This document shows, one piece after another, positions 1-8,750 of a stretch of DNA of 64,000 bases. The position numbers were made by a program, and so were the translations under genes. The stretch is taken from assembly GCF_937958065.1 (NCBI RefSeq), contig NZ_CALFXI010000109.1, positions 62,001-126,000 on the forward strand, in the 5' to 3' direction. Numbering within the stretch: the first letter of the stretch is position 1; each line of letters starts with the position of its first letter. This DNA comes from an uncultured Steroidobacter sp. (GTDB lineage Bacteria > Pseudomonadota > Gammaproteobacteria > Steroidobacterales > Steroidobacteraceae). The notes beneath the pieces are model-generated. The model searched no databases. It saw only the letters and a program-made list of their open reading frames with translations, and had not been told where the DNA came from.

Positions 1-33
1 ATTACCGTCGCTGTATTCGACAACCCGCCTCAT
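1..33 (-). CDS. Start of a probable FecR-type anti-sigma factor (cut by window edge)
   Basis: Only the first 11 codons are in the window (reading MRRVVEYSDGN). The ATG overlaps the TGA stop of the upstream sigma factor gene in an ATGA arrangement. In FecI/FecR systems the gene directly downstream of the sigma factor usually encodes the FecR membrane anti-sigma factor, and the same ATGA arrangement links the sigma and FecR genes near 33.4 kb in this window. The identity is therefore inferred from position; the visible residues are not diagnostic. Confidence 0.45.
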   Translation of the reverse strand, partial: MRRVVEYSDGN

Positions 34-635
34 GGGGTCACTGCCTCCGTGGGATCACTGTCGCCTGCCCGGAGTTGGTCGCTTCGCGGGCTGGAACGGC
101 GCTGGCGGTCCAGCACGAACTGGCTACAGCGGTGCAAAGCCGCCGCCTGATGCTTCTCCACCGTGCTCACCGAGATGCCCAGTTCATCCGCGACCTCCCG
201 ATGGGACAAGCCGTAGATCTTTCGCAGCAGAAATGCCTTGCGACATTGCAAGGGCAAGGTAGCGACAGCTTGGCAGAACAAAGCGATCTGTTGCCGGTGC
301 TCGACTTGCTCCTCGACGCCTGGCCCATCCTCTGGAAGGCTCAATGACTCCAGGTCCTCCAGATAATCGGTGATCTGGTGCGACTTGCGGCGCAGCCGGT
401 CGAGAGCCTCGTTGCGCGCGATCTGAAACAGGAACGACTTGGGACGTTCGATCGGTCGGTCGCATTCGGCCGCATAGGCACGCAGGAACGACTCCTGCAT
501 GACCTCTTCCACATCGTCCTGCTGCGGCAGATAGCGACGGATGAAGCGCTTCAGGAACGACTCGTGCCGGAGAAACGAGCGCAGAACCGATGAGACTCGA
601 TCGCGCTTCGCGTGATTGTCCGCCTGATCTCCCAT
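30..635 (-). CDS. ECF-type RNA polymerase sigma factor, FecI-like
   Basis: This 201-residue protein has the two-domain layout of extracytoplasmic function sigma factors. Region 2 lies at about residues 25-90 (DDVEEVMQESFLRAY, then FLFQIARNEALDRLRR). Region 4 lies at about residues 115-170 (ATLPLQCRKAFLLRKIYGLS, then the helix-turn-helix VADELGISVSTVEKH). It would direct RNA polymerase to a small promoter set once released from an anti-sigma factor, presumably the truncated gene that overlaps its stop codon. The C-terminal tail of about 25 residues is polar and probably disordered. The target genes are not visible here. Confidence 0.9.
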   Translation of the reverse strand: MGDQADNHAKRDRVSSVLRSFLRHESFLKRFIRRYLPQQDDVEEVMQESFLRAYAAECDRPIERPKSFLFQIARNEALDRLRRKSHQITDYLEDLESLSLPEDGPGVEEQVEHRQQIALFCQAVATLPLQCRKAFLLRKIYGLSHREVADELGISVSTVEKHQAAALHRCSQFVLDRQRRSSPRSDQLRAGDSDPTEAVTP

Positions 636-831
636 GCACAGAATCGCTGGCCCTCGACGTGGGACAGAGTACTAGTGATGGCATCCAGGCGGAAGGCTGC
701 GCCGCCGCGCTGATGAGAATTTCCTTCTCGTATGGCGGGAAATGAGCGCTCAGTCGTTACATAGGGACAAGCGGCGTTCCGGATCGCGGCCGATCGCTCA
801 AATTTCGAGGCCAAACAGAGGAAAAGCGTTG

Positions 832-1557
832 GTGATTTCTGCTCTCTACAAGGGGTTACCGGTCGTGCTGGTCGGTGCTCTGCTCGCTGGGCTGAGCTCA
901 CCCATTGCTACGGCAATCGAATCTATCCAAACGACGGTGGCGGCAACGAACCACGTCGTCGCCGTGCAGATTCAAACCGAGCTTGGGCCCATCACCTTGG
1001 AACTGCAGGCGAGCCAAGCGCCAGCCACCGTTGCCAACTTTCTGCGCTACGTGGATGCAGGCAAGTATGACGGCGCCACGCTCTACCGGACGGTGCGACT
1101 GGACAATCAGGCAGCCTCGGATACCCCCATCCAGGTCATCCAAGGAGGTCTCCATGGTGGCGCATTCTCGTTTGACGCCAGCGACGCCCCAGAAACATTT
1201 CCGCCCATCGCGCACGAAACGACCCGACAGACCGGCCTGAAACACGTCGATGGCGTGATCTCCATGGCGCGGGCCGCCCCGGGATCAGCCACTTCGGAGT
1301 TCTTCATCTGCATCGGGGACAATCCGGCGCTGGACTTTGGCGGGATGCGAACTCCCGACGGCCAGGGCTTTGCAGCCTTCGGCCAGGTAACGGCCGGCAT
1401 GGATATCGTCCGGCAGATCCATGCTCGCGCATCTGATACACCGCTGCCGGACACCCTGCAGGCGGTGAAAGGTCAGATACTCGAGCGTCCGGTTGCGATC
1501 CTTTCGGTGAGACGAATCGAGAATGCGTCGACAAACAATCCAGACAAGCTGGACTAG
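832..1557 (+). CDS. Periplasmic cyclophilin-type peptidyl-prolyl cis-trans isomerase
   Basis: The product catalyses proline cis-trans isomerisation during folding of exported proteins. I chose the GTG start because an AGAGGA ribosome site lies nine bases upstream and the reading from there (MISALYKGLPVVLVGALLAGL) is a good signal peptide; an in-frame ATG 90 bases earlier would add a basic extension. The cyclophilin fold starts at about residue 40 (VQIQTELGPITLELQ), followed by APATVANFLRYVD, the YDGATLYR strand, VIQGG, and FFICIGDNPALDFGG. It stands alone and is not obviously part of an operon. Length (241 residues) fits single-domain periplasmic cyclophilins. Confidence 0.85.
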   Translation: MISALYKGLPVVLVGALLAGLSSPIATAIESIQTTVAATNHVVAVQIQTELGPITLELQASQAPATVANFLRYVDAGKYDGATLYRTVRLDNQAASDTPIQVIQGGLHGGAFSFDASDAPETFPPIAHETTRQTGLKHVDGVISMARAAPGSATSEFFICIGDNPALDFGGMRTPDGQGFAAFGQVTAGMDIVRQIHARASDTPLPDTLQAVKGQILERPVAILSVRRIENASTNNPDKLD

Positions 1558-1681
1558 TGGTTGATAACAACGCCCGCCGGTCGCCGTAGGCGTCACGCAG
1601 TCAGCGATCGCCGAGAGCGTCGCAGACCTTGGAGCCTTCCGGGGCACTCTACTGCCTGAACGAGGAGCATCGCCATGGCCC

Positions 1682-2848
1682 TCAGAAACTGAGCACGAAC
1701 ATCGCTCCTTTCTCGATCGGCCGGACGTGTCGCACGCGGCCGCCCATGCCAAACATCAGCTGGCGGACCACGGTCAACCCGATGCCCTGGCCGCCTTCGC
1801 GGGTGCTGAAGAAAGGCAGGAAGATCTGCCGCTCCAGCCCGGCCGCAACGCCGGGCCCGTTGTCACGAACGCTGATCTGCAAGCGCCCGCCGCGGGTCTG
1901 CCTCGCCTGCACCCACACGGTCGGCTCCGGGCAATGCGCAGTCGCCTGCTCCGCATTGTGAACGAGCGCGAGCAGGACTTGTTCGAGCTGACCTTCATCC
2001 GCCATGAGACGCAGACCGGGCGAGCTCAGCTCGAAATGAGCATTGCCGCCGCGCGCCGCCCACCTCTGGCCGACTGCCTGTTGCAAACGTTTGAAGAGCG
2101 CGGACAGGTCGATCGGCGCCAGCGTGGGCTCGGGCCACTGGCTGACCTTGCGATAGTTGTTTACAAAGCTGGACAGGCTGTCGGCGCGACGCGCGATCGC
2201 ATCGAGGGCCGTCCGCAAGTCCTGTTCGTTATCCGGCTCGCTCAACAAGTCGCTCGCCGTCTCGCTGAGACTCTTGATGGGCGTGAGCGAGTTCATGATC
2301 TCGTGGGTCAATACCCGCAGCAGCTGCTGCCACGCCTGCAGCGATTCGGACTCCAGCTCCTGCTCCAGCGGTGTCAACGCAAACAACACCTGGTTTTTTC
2401 CCTCGACCGCGAGCGCCTGCCGTTGCAGTTGCCAACGCTCCCAGCCGCGTTCGGTATCCAGGCTCACCGGACCGTTGCGCTCGCTGCTACGGAGCAGTTG
2501 GTACAACACCTCGCGATCCCGCACGCCGCCGGGCGCGGTCAGTCGACGAGCGCGACTCGTCAAAGGCTCGAACGTGTTGTCTGTTTGCAGCCAGGCAGCG
2601 ACCGGAAGATGTTCGAGCTGAGCCTGCAGCGTCGATAGTCGCCGTGCATCCGGATTCGGCGGCGCTTCAAGAATGGGCGATGCAGACACGCGTGCTCGCG
2701 CCAGCGGCCACAGAACTGCCAGTGCCCCAAGCACGAGCACCGAGGCTGTGGTCCATGAGCGTGCCGAAGTCATCGCCGACGCGGCGATGAATCCGGCGGC
2801 GAATAACAGGACCGCGCCAACTACGAGCCGAAGCTTCTCAAAGGCCAT
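1682..2848 (-). CDS. Membrane sensor histidine kinase, NtrY-like
   Basis: Two hydrophobic segments at about residues 8-28 and 33-50 anchor the protein with almost no periplasmic loop. A short linker or degenerate PAS region follows. The dimerisation domain carries the phospho-acceptor histidine H182 (RVLTHEIMNSLTPIKSL). The ATPase domain has the N box (LVHNAEQAT), G1 (VRDNGPGV) and G2 (GGQGIGLTVVRQL). At 388 residues it is shorter than classical NtrY. Its start overlaps the end of the response regulator gene by 11 bases, so the two are translationally coupled and surely partners. With the divergent efflux operon next door, the pair probably senses an envelope or drug signal. Confidence 0.9.
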   Translation of the reverse strand: MAFEKLRLVVGAVLLFAAGFIAASAMTSARSWTTASVLVLGALAVLWPLARARVSASPILEAPPNPDARRLSTLQAQLEHLPVAAWLQTDNTFEPLTSRARRLTAPGGVRDREVLYQLLRSSERNGPVSLDTERGWERWQLQRQALAVEGKNQVLFALTPLEQELESESLQAWQQLLRVLTHEIMNSLTPIKSLSETASDLLSEPDNEQDLRTALDAIARRADSLSSFVNNYRKVSQWPEPTLAPIDLSALFKRLQQAVGQRWAARGGNAHFELSSPGLRLMADEGQLEQVLLALVHNAEQATAHCPEPTVWVQARQTRGGRLQISVRDNGPGVAAGLERQIFLPFFSTREGGQGIGLTVVRQLMFGMGGRVRHVRPIEKGAMFVLSF

Positions 2849-3428
2849 ACCTTTCCAGGCGACGATACAGCGCCGCGCGTGACAGCCCGAGCGTACGAGC
2901 GGCGGCGCTGAGATTTCCTTGCGCTTCCGCCAGGGCGGCGAGCACCGCCGCTCGCTCCTGCTCGGCGAGCGGTCGCAGCGGTTCGGTGCTCTTGGGGGTG
3001 GCTACTGCTGACCCGTTGCGCATGGCTCGTGACCGCTGTGAGGCCTCCATGCAAGTAGCGATCAAGCGCGCGTTGTCCCAGGGCTTGGTGATGAAATCGA
3101 AGGCGCCGCGCTTGATGGCCTGTACGGCGAGATCGATCTCGGCGAACGCGGTCAGCACCACTACGACCGGCGGCTTTGGCCGGCCGCAGATTTCCGCCAG
3201 CAGGCGCAATCCTTGCTCGCCATCGGTGCGACCTGGACCGAAGTTGAGATCCAGCAGCAGTACCGCCGGCTGCAGTCGATCGAGTGCGCTGAATAACTCG
3301 GCCGGTCGCCGCAAGCACACGACCGGCCCGACTCGTCGTTGCAGCAGCAGTTGAGCGGCGATGCCCACATCGGGATCATCGTCGAGCAGCAGGATCGAAG
3401 GCGAAGGTGTGTCGGACACGAGCCGCAT
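2838..3428 (-). CDS. Response regulator with receiver and Fis-type HTH domains, lacking an AAA+ domain
   Basis: The receiver domain has the acidic pocket (LLLDDDPD), the phospho-acceptor D60 (VLLLDLNFG), T93 and K115 (DFITKPWDN). A Fis-like helix-turn-helix closes the protein (AAARTLGLSRAALYRRLERYGL). There is no sigma-54 AAA+ module between them, so this is a short regulator like RegA/ActR and not NtrC itself. The open frame extends far upstream, but the ATG reading MRLVSDTPSPSILLLDDD gives a standard receiver start. It probably controls the divergent HlyD-ABC-FtsX genes, which begin about 90 bases away. Confidence 0.88.
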   Translation of the reverse strand: MRLVSDTPSPSILLLDDDPDVGIAAQLLLQRRVGPVVCLRRPAELFSALDRLQPAVLLLDLNFGPGRTDGEQGLRLLAEICGRPKPPVVVVLTAFAEIDLAVQAIKRGAFDFITKPWDNARLIATCMEASQRSRAMRNGSAVATPKSTEPLRPLAEQERAAVLAALAEAQGNLSAAARTLGLSRAALYRRLERYGL

Positions 3429-3521
3429 TCTCGCAGCGTGAGTCCGCCCGGCGCCAGCGGGGTGTTCGAAAGCGGACAGGGGGCTTGGCGCGGGTGCCGG
3501 CCGGCTACAGGCTCTGCCCCG

Positions 3522-4796
3522 ATGCCTTCGAAACCGTCCTTGCACGCCGTCGATCCGGGAGCCGTCCACAGCGGTGTCGCGATGGACCGTGCCCTGCCGA
3601 AGGCACCTCGCTGGCGGCGGAATCTGCTGCGTCCCGCGATCGCTTCGTCTGCCGCCATTGGCATGGCGCTGCTGCTCTGGCAGCGGCCTTCGCAGCTCCA
3701 GGTGGTCAGCGTTCCACAACTGGCGACGGTGGTCGCGGGGGAGTTTCGCGACGAGCTGCCATTGCGCGCCCGCATCGAGCCGATACGCTCGGTGCTGCTG
3801 GATGCAGCGGAGCCCGGCCGCGTGGAAGCCGTCTTCGCCCGAGACGGCGAATGGGTCGAGGCCGGCGCGCCGCTGTATCAGTTGCACAGTCCCGAGCAGG
3901 AGCAGCTGCTGATGGAACGAAGTGCGGAGGTTGCGCAGCAGATCGCCAATGTTTCGATACAAAGGAGCGCACAAGCGGCGAGTCTCGCGCAGAGCAGGCG
4001 CGAGCTTGCGCAGCTCCAGGCGTCACAACGGCAGGCCGAATCGGAGTACGAGCGGATCGCGACGTTGACGCGCGCAGGCTTCATGTCGGTCGCGGCCCTG
4101 GAGCAAGCGGAGCGCCAGCATTCGCTCGCGACGCAACTCCTGCAGCAGGCGCGCGAGGATCAACGTTTCGAAGCCGAGATCCGCCAACAGTCTCTGGATG
4201 AGATGGCGCGCGCCGTCGAAGGCTTGCAGCATGGCCTGCAACTGCTGGAGCGCGCCCGCGATCGTTTGACTCAACACGCCCCAACCTCGGGCAGACTGAG
4301 TGGCTTTCGTTTGCAGGTGGGCGCGAGTATTCGCCCTGGCGATCGTCTCGGTCGAATCGATGACCTGACCGGCGGCATGCAGCTGACGGCGGAGATCGAT
4401 GAGTACTACCTGCCCCGGTTGGAATTGGGACTGGAAGCCGACAGCGTCGCGGGCGTCGTGAAGCTCACGCAGACGCTTCCGCAAGTTCAGAATGGCAAGG
4501 TGCAAGTGATATTGCAGTGGCCCGAGGGCGCGTCGCCGCCGCCCGACCTGCGCCCCGGCCAGACGATCGAAGCGCGCTTGCAACTGAGCCGCCCCTCCCC
4601 CGCGTTGCTGCTGCCCGACGGCCCCGGCGTGCAAAGCCAGCTCTATGTGCGCGAGGGCGAGCACCTCGTTCGTCGCGACGTTCGACTCGGTCGCCGCGCC
4701 GCCGGCCGCGTCGAAGTGCTGGCCGGCCTGCAGCCAGGGGATGAAGTGCTGATCTCCCAACCGCCCTCCGATGCCACGAGGCTTGCTTTGCCATGA
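3522..4796 (+). CDS. HlyD-family periplasmic adaptor of a MacAB-like ABC exporter
   Basis: One transmembrane segment (about residues 37-55, AIASSAAIGMALLLWQ) is followed by a lipoyl-like half, a long alpha-helical coiled-coil hairpin rich in Gln, Glu and Ala, the second lipoyl half (LTQHAPTSGRLSGFRLQVG), and beta-barrel domains ending in LQPGDEVLISQPP. Such adaptors connect an inner-membrane ABC permease to an outer-membrane channel. The start is uncertain: ATG codons at 3522 and 3582 are both usable and neither has a strong ribosome site. Its stop overlaps the ATG of the ATPase gene. No outer-membrane TolC partner is present. Confidence 0.87.
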   Translation: MPSKPSLHAVDPGAVHSGVAMDRALPKAPRWRRNLLRPAIASSAAIGMALLLWQRPSQLQVVSVPQLATVVAGEFRDELPLRARIEPIRSVLLDAAEPGRVEAVFARDGEWVEAGAPLYQLHSPEQEQLLMERSAEVAQQIANVSIQRSAQAASLAQSRRELAQLQASQRQAESEYERIATLTRAGFMSVAALEQAERQHSLATQLLQQAREDQRFEAEIRQQSLDEMARAVEGLQHGLQLLERARDRLTQHAPTSGRLSGFRLQVGASIRPGDRLGRIDDLTGGMQLTAEIDEYYLPRLELGLEADSVAGVVKLTQTLPQVQNGKVQVILQWPEGASPPPDLRPGQTIEARLQLSRPSPALLLPDGPGVQSQLYVREGEHLVRRDVRLGRRAAGRVEVLAGLQPGDEVLISQPPSDATRLALP

Positions 4797-5476
4797 TCGA
4801 ACTGAGCCAGCTCACCAAACGCTATCGAACCGGAGAAGTGGAAACCACCGCGCTGGACCGGATCGATCTGCAGATCGAAAGCGGTGAATACGTCGCGATC
4901 ACCGGCCCCTCGGGCTGCGGCAAGTCCACGTTGCTCGGGCTGCTCGGTTTGCTGGATGCGCCGACCAGCGGCAGCTATCGGCTGCAAGGCGAAGAGCTCG
5001 TCGGCCGTTCCTCTCGCGAGCTCGCCGCGATCCGCCGCGGCCGGATCAGTTTCGTGTTTCAAAGTTTCAATCTGGTCGACGAGATGACGGTGCGTGACAA
5101 TGTGCAGCTGGCATTGCGCTATGGCGAGCTTTCGGAAAAGGCGCAGCGTCAGCGCGTGAGCGAAGTCCTGGAGCGCCTGGCCCTCAGCCACCGCGCCGAT
5201 CACCATCCGAGCCAGTTGAGCGGCGGCCAACAGCAGCGCGTCGCAATCGCGCGCGCCATCGCCTCGCGCCCTGCCCTGTTGCTGGCGGACGAGCCCACCG
5301 GCAACCTCGACAGCGCTCATGGACTGGAAGTGATGCGGCTGCTGCGCGAACTGAACGATGAAGGCACGACACTGGTCATGGTGACGCACAGTGCCGAGCA
5401 TGCGGCGCTCGCCTCGCGCAGCGTGCGATTGCTCGATGGCAGGGTGCTGGTCGACACGTACGCGGATGCATCCTGA
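4793..5476 (+). CDS. ABC transporter ATP-binding protein, MacB/LolD type
   Basis: The 227-residue ATPase carries Walker A at residues 38-46 (GPSGCGKST), the Q loop (FVFQSFNLVDEMTV), the signature LSGGQQQRVAIARA, Walker B LLLADEPTGNLD and the switch histidine in VTHS. The DEPTGNLDS sequence is characteristic of the LolD/FtsE/MacB group that powers mechanotransmission permeases and not a substrate pore. It overlaps the adaptor gene upstream by four bases, and its stop shares a base with the permease start, so the three are a single translational unit. Confidence 0.93.
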   Translation: MIELSQLTKRYRTGEVETTALDRIDLQIESGEYVAITGPSGCGKSTLLGLLGLLDAPTSGSYRLQGEELVGRSSRELAAIRRGRISFVFQSFNLVDEMTVRDNVQLALRYGELSEKAQRQRVSEVLERLALSHRADHHPSQLSGGQQQRVAIARAIASRPALLLADEPTGNLDSAHGLEVMRLLRELNDEGTTLVMVTHSAEHAALASRSVRLLDGRVLVDTYADAS

Positions 5477-7908
5477 TGAAGGCGCTCCTGATCGATGCCT
5501 GGCGTGGCGCCCATGGCCGAAGCGCCTCTACATTCGTTGCCGTCGGCGGACTGATGGTTGCGATGGCCGCCTGCCTCATCGTCGCGCTGCTCGCCCTGGC
5601 GTTCGCCGAACCCGATCCCACCATTCCCGCTCCCGAGCGCGTCGTGCTGCTCGATATGAAAGGCAATCCGCCGGGTCAGCCGAGCCCCTGGTTCGCCGCC
5701 TCGCCCGTGTCCTTTGGAACGATGTTGAAAGAGCGCGGCGTGCCGCTGGATCTCATCAGCCGCACCAGCGCCGACGGCCTCGACATCAAGATCGAGGGGC
5801 GCATGCAAGCGGCGTTGCTGTTGATCGCAGACGCCGATCTCGTGCCGTTGTTCGGCATGACGCCCCTGCAAGGTGACCTGCAGAAGACGCTCACGCAACG
5901 AGACTCGATCGCGATCACCGTCGATCTGATGCGCAAGTTATGGGGAGACATCTCACCGGCGCAGGCCATGGGCCGGCGCATCGATGCGCGCGGCGGCCTC
6001 TACACCGTCACTGCGGTGATCCCGAATTTCGATCCGCGAACGCCGCTGGGCCGTGCCAATCCGATGGTCGGCAATGCCTGGGCGATGGTGGGTTTCGAGT
6101 CGAAGGCCAACCCGATGGACGAGCAAAGCCTCGCGGCCATCTTCGCGATCAACGGCCACGTGTTTGCGCGCTTGCGTCCGGAGAGCTCCGTCGAGCAGAT
6201 CGCAGGCTGGATGCGCGAGGCGTTCATGGCGAGTCCGCTCTATGCGCAACTGCCTGCGGATTGGCGGACTGGGCGCGAGGCCGCTTATTTTCGCGGCCTC
6301 ACGCTCGCTCAACTGCCCTTCGAAGGTGCTTTGAACGAGCAGCGCTGGCGATTGCTCGGTGCGGTGGCGGCGGCGAGCCTGCTGCTGCTACTCATGGCCG
6401 CGTTCAATTGCATGAACCTGCAAACCGCCAACTTGTTGCACCGACAGCGAGAAACGGCATTGCGTCGTAGCCTCGGTGCAGATGGCCGACGCCTGGTGCA
6501 ACTCTGGGGTGTTGAAGCGCTGATCTCGTTGCTGCTCGCGGCGCTCGGAGCATTGCTGATCGCCTGGTGGACGACCCCAGCCATTGCCACGTGGGCGGGC
6601 TTGCCTGCCGAGCTCGAGGTCGCCGATCCACTGCCGCTTCGGGTGGTACTCGGATTGGCACTCGCCGTGCTCGCGTTACTGGCACTCATACTCACGCTGC
6701 CGGCAGCGATGGCACTACGACAGAAGCCTGCTCCAGCGCTGCACGGTCGCACGGCCAGCGAAGGCCCATGGGGGCGACGGGTTCGCCAGGCGCTGCTCAC
6801 GATTCAGCTCAGCGGCGTCGCCTTGCTGCTCTCGCTCGCCGGCGTCCTGACTCAGCAGCAACAATATCTGCTGGGCCTGGATCGCGGCTTCGAGACTCAC
6901 AACCGCCTGTGGCTGGGCGTGATGGCGGATCCGGAGAACGTGCCGAGCATGGACGCCTTTACCGCCGCGCTCGATCGCCATCCGGCGATCAAGACTTGGG
7001 CATTCAGCAATGCCCGCCCCGCCGCGGATACTCGCGGCCCGAATGAACTGCACGTGAGCGCCTCTCAGCACCAGCAGGTGCTGCGCGTGACCACGGTCTC
7101 GCCCGGATTCTTTGCGACTTACGGCATGACACTGCTCGCCGGCACGCCGAGATTGAGCACCGGAGAGACCCACGTCGTGATCGATGAGAAAGCCGCGCGA
7201 TTGCTCGGCTTTCCCGATCCGCAGTCGGCCATCGGCGAAGTGTTGCGCGGTGGCGGCGGATTTCTGCAACAAGGCACCGACCTGCGTCGGATCGTGGCGG
7301 TGGTACGAAGCGTGAAGCTCGAATCGGGACGAGACCCCGCGCTTCCGCAAGCGTTCTTGCTCAGTGACAAACCGCAGTGGGATGTGACCGTTCATGGCGC
7401 CGACACAGTGACGCTGCGCCAGACGTTGGACGATCTCTGGAAGACCTACGGGCCGAAGCTCCTCTATCAGATCGAATCGGTCGACGATCAGCTCGCCTCT
7501 GTCTATGACCAGGAGCAACGACTCGCCACGATGGTAACCGCGCTCTCACTCCTCTCGGTGGGTGTGGCCATGCTGGGTGCATATGCACTGATTGCCGACA
7601 CCGTGCGGCGGCGGCGCACGGAGCTCGTGTTACGACGACTGCATGGCGCAGACGACGGGGCCATCCTCCGCCAGCTGAGCCTGGAATTCGTGTGGCCCCT
7701 GCTCGTGGGCCTCGTGATCGGCCTGCCGCTCGCCGCCTGGCTCGGCGAACGATACCTGGCGGGCTTCGTCGACCGGGTCGGTATCGAGCGCGGCGTGCTG
7801 TTGCCAATGGCACTGGCAGCGGTCGCGACGCTAGTCAGCATTGCGATCGCCACCCTCCGACACGTACGGCATGCGCTCGCCCTTCAGCCGATCGAAGCGC
7901 TGAAATGA
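5476..7908 (+). CDS. FtsX/MacB-type ABC transporter permease, duplicated
   Basis: The 810-residue protein has an N-terminal membrane segment (residues 20-42), a long periplasmic MacB-like domain, a first three-helix FtsX bundle at about residues 290-425, another membrane segment near 435, a second periplasmic domain and a final FtsX bundle at about residues 675-800 (LLSVGVAMLGAYALIAD). The typical RRRRTELVLRRLHGA and RRETALRRSLGADGRR coupling motifs follow each bundle's first helix. This is the eight-helix layout of one-chain permeases found in antimicrobial or lipid exporters. The substrate cannot be read from the sequence; the adjacent two-component pair suggests induction by it. Confidence 0.9.
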   Translation: MKALLIDAWRGAHGRSASTFVAVGGLMVAMAACLIVALLALAFAEPDPTIPAPERVVLLDMKGNPPGQPSPWFAASPVSFGTMLKERGVPLDLISRTSADGLDIKIEGRMQAALLLIADADLVPLFGMTPLQGDLQKTLTQRDSIAITVDLMRKLWGDISPAQAMGRRIDARGGLYTVTAVIPNFDPRTPLGRANPMVGNAWAMVGFESKANPMDEQSLAAIFAINGHVFARLRPESSVEQIAGWMREAFMASPLYAQLPADWRTGREAAYFRGLTLAQLPFEGALNEQRWRLLGAVAAASLLLLLMAAFNCMNLQTANLLHRQRETALRRSLGADGRRLVQLWGVEALISLLLAALGALLIAWWTTPAIATWAGLPAELEVADPLPLRVVLGLALAVLALLALILTLPAAMALRQKPAPALHGRTASEGPWGRRVRQALLTIQLSGVALLLSLAGVLTQQQQYLLGLDRGFETHNRLWLGVMADPENVPSMDAFTAALDRHPAIKTWAFSNARPAADTRGPNELHVSASQHQQVLRVTTVSPGFFATYGMTLLAGTPRLSTGETHVVIDEKAARLLGFPDPQSAIGEVLRGGGGFLQQGTDLRRIVAVVRSVKLESGRDPALPQAFLLSDKPQWDVTVHGADTVTLRQTLDDLWKTYGPKLLYQIESVDDQLASVYDQEQRLATMVTALSLLSVGVAMLGAYALIADTVRRRRTELVLRRLHGADDGAILRQLSLEFVWPLLVGLVIGLPLAAWLGERYLAGFVDRVGIERGVLLPMALAAVATLVSIAIATLRHVRHALALQPIEALK

Positions 7909-8011
7909 TCGACCCGGTGTCCGGCGGCACGATTCGAACCTGTACGTAGCGGAATCAGCGACGTGCCAGCAGCCGCCAGCCCGTCGCCCTACTCCTCGGA
8001 CCGTAGTTACT

Positions 8012-8545
8012 TCATCGCCGCAGCCGAGCGATCAATGCTCTCAGCTCCGCCGGGGGCGGCTGTTCGATGCGGCGATATTCGCTGCCATCCTGCGTGCGTT
8101 GAACCAGGCGCCAGGCGATCAGCGCACGACGCAACAGCGCGTGATCGCCGAACACGTGCCAGCCCTTGATCAGCTCGCTGATTTGTTTCTCGGTGAACGT
8201 TTTGCGACTGGCGAGCCGCGACCACAGCACCCACAAGCAAAGCTCCTGAACCGGAGCCCGAGTCGGCCAACGCAGCAGGCGACCTCGTTCGTCGAACAGA
8301 CGCGCGGCTTTCTCGACCAGGGTGTAATCGACAGGAACGACCGCGGGTGTCGGCATTTGTAAGCGTTGCCGGGCTTCGAGCACGCCCTTGCAGTGCTGAT
8401 AGTTCCTGAAGCCGGCCGACCGGCACAGCAGATTGAGCATTTCGACGTGACTGGGTGGCTCGGCGAGCTTGCCGAGCTGTTCACGGACCGATCTGGCGAA
8501 CCCCGACAGATCGGGGATTTGCAAAGACAAAGCGACTCTGGACAT
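8012..8545 (-). CDS. DUF2087 domain protein
   Basis: The C-terminal half (about residues 80-165) matches DUF2087: a region starting RLLRWPTRAPVQELCLWVLW, then TFTEKQISELIKGWHVFGDHALLRRALI and QRTQDGSEYRRIE. This domain is predicted to be a winged-helix-like module and is often found behind an HTH domain in regulators. The N-terminal 75 residues (SLQIPDLSGFARSVREQL) are less familiar. No operon partner lies close by, and the function is unknown. Confidence 0.72.
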   Translation of the reverse strand: MSRVALSLQIPDLSGFARSVREQLGKLAEPPSHVEMLNLLCRSAGFRNYQHCKGVLEARQRLQMPTPAVVPVDYTLVEKAARLFDERGRLLRWPTRAPVQELCLWVLWSRLASRKTFTEKQISELIKGWHVFGDHALLRRALIAWRLVQRTQDGSEYRRIEQPPPAELRALIARLRR

Positions 8546-8750
8546 GACTCATCCTGTTCGCGCCGTTCTCGATGAGCGTCGATGGTCGCCGGCTTTCGAC
8601 AACGGCACGGGATAAGTGCGTGTCTGATCGGGATCGGGCAGGTTTAGCTCCCCTGACGGGGCGGCGACGCCTCGGTGAACTGCAGACCGTGGCGCGATGA
8701 TAGCGGCAGCGCCGCCCGAACGCGAGGCTTCGACCTACCCTCGCCCCGGC

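Noticed and set aside
7915..7960. tRNA T-arm-like sequence GATTCGAACC
   Set aside because: The flanking bases do not form the 5-base-pair T stem, and no anticodon arm or acceptor stem is present.
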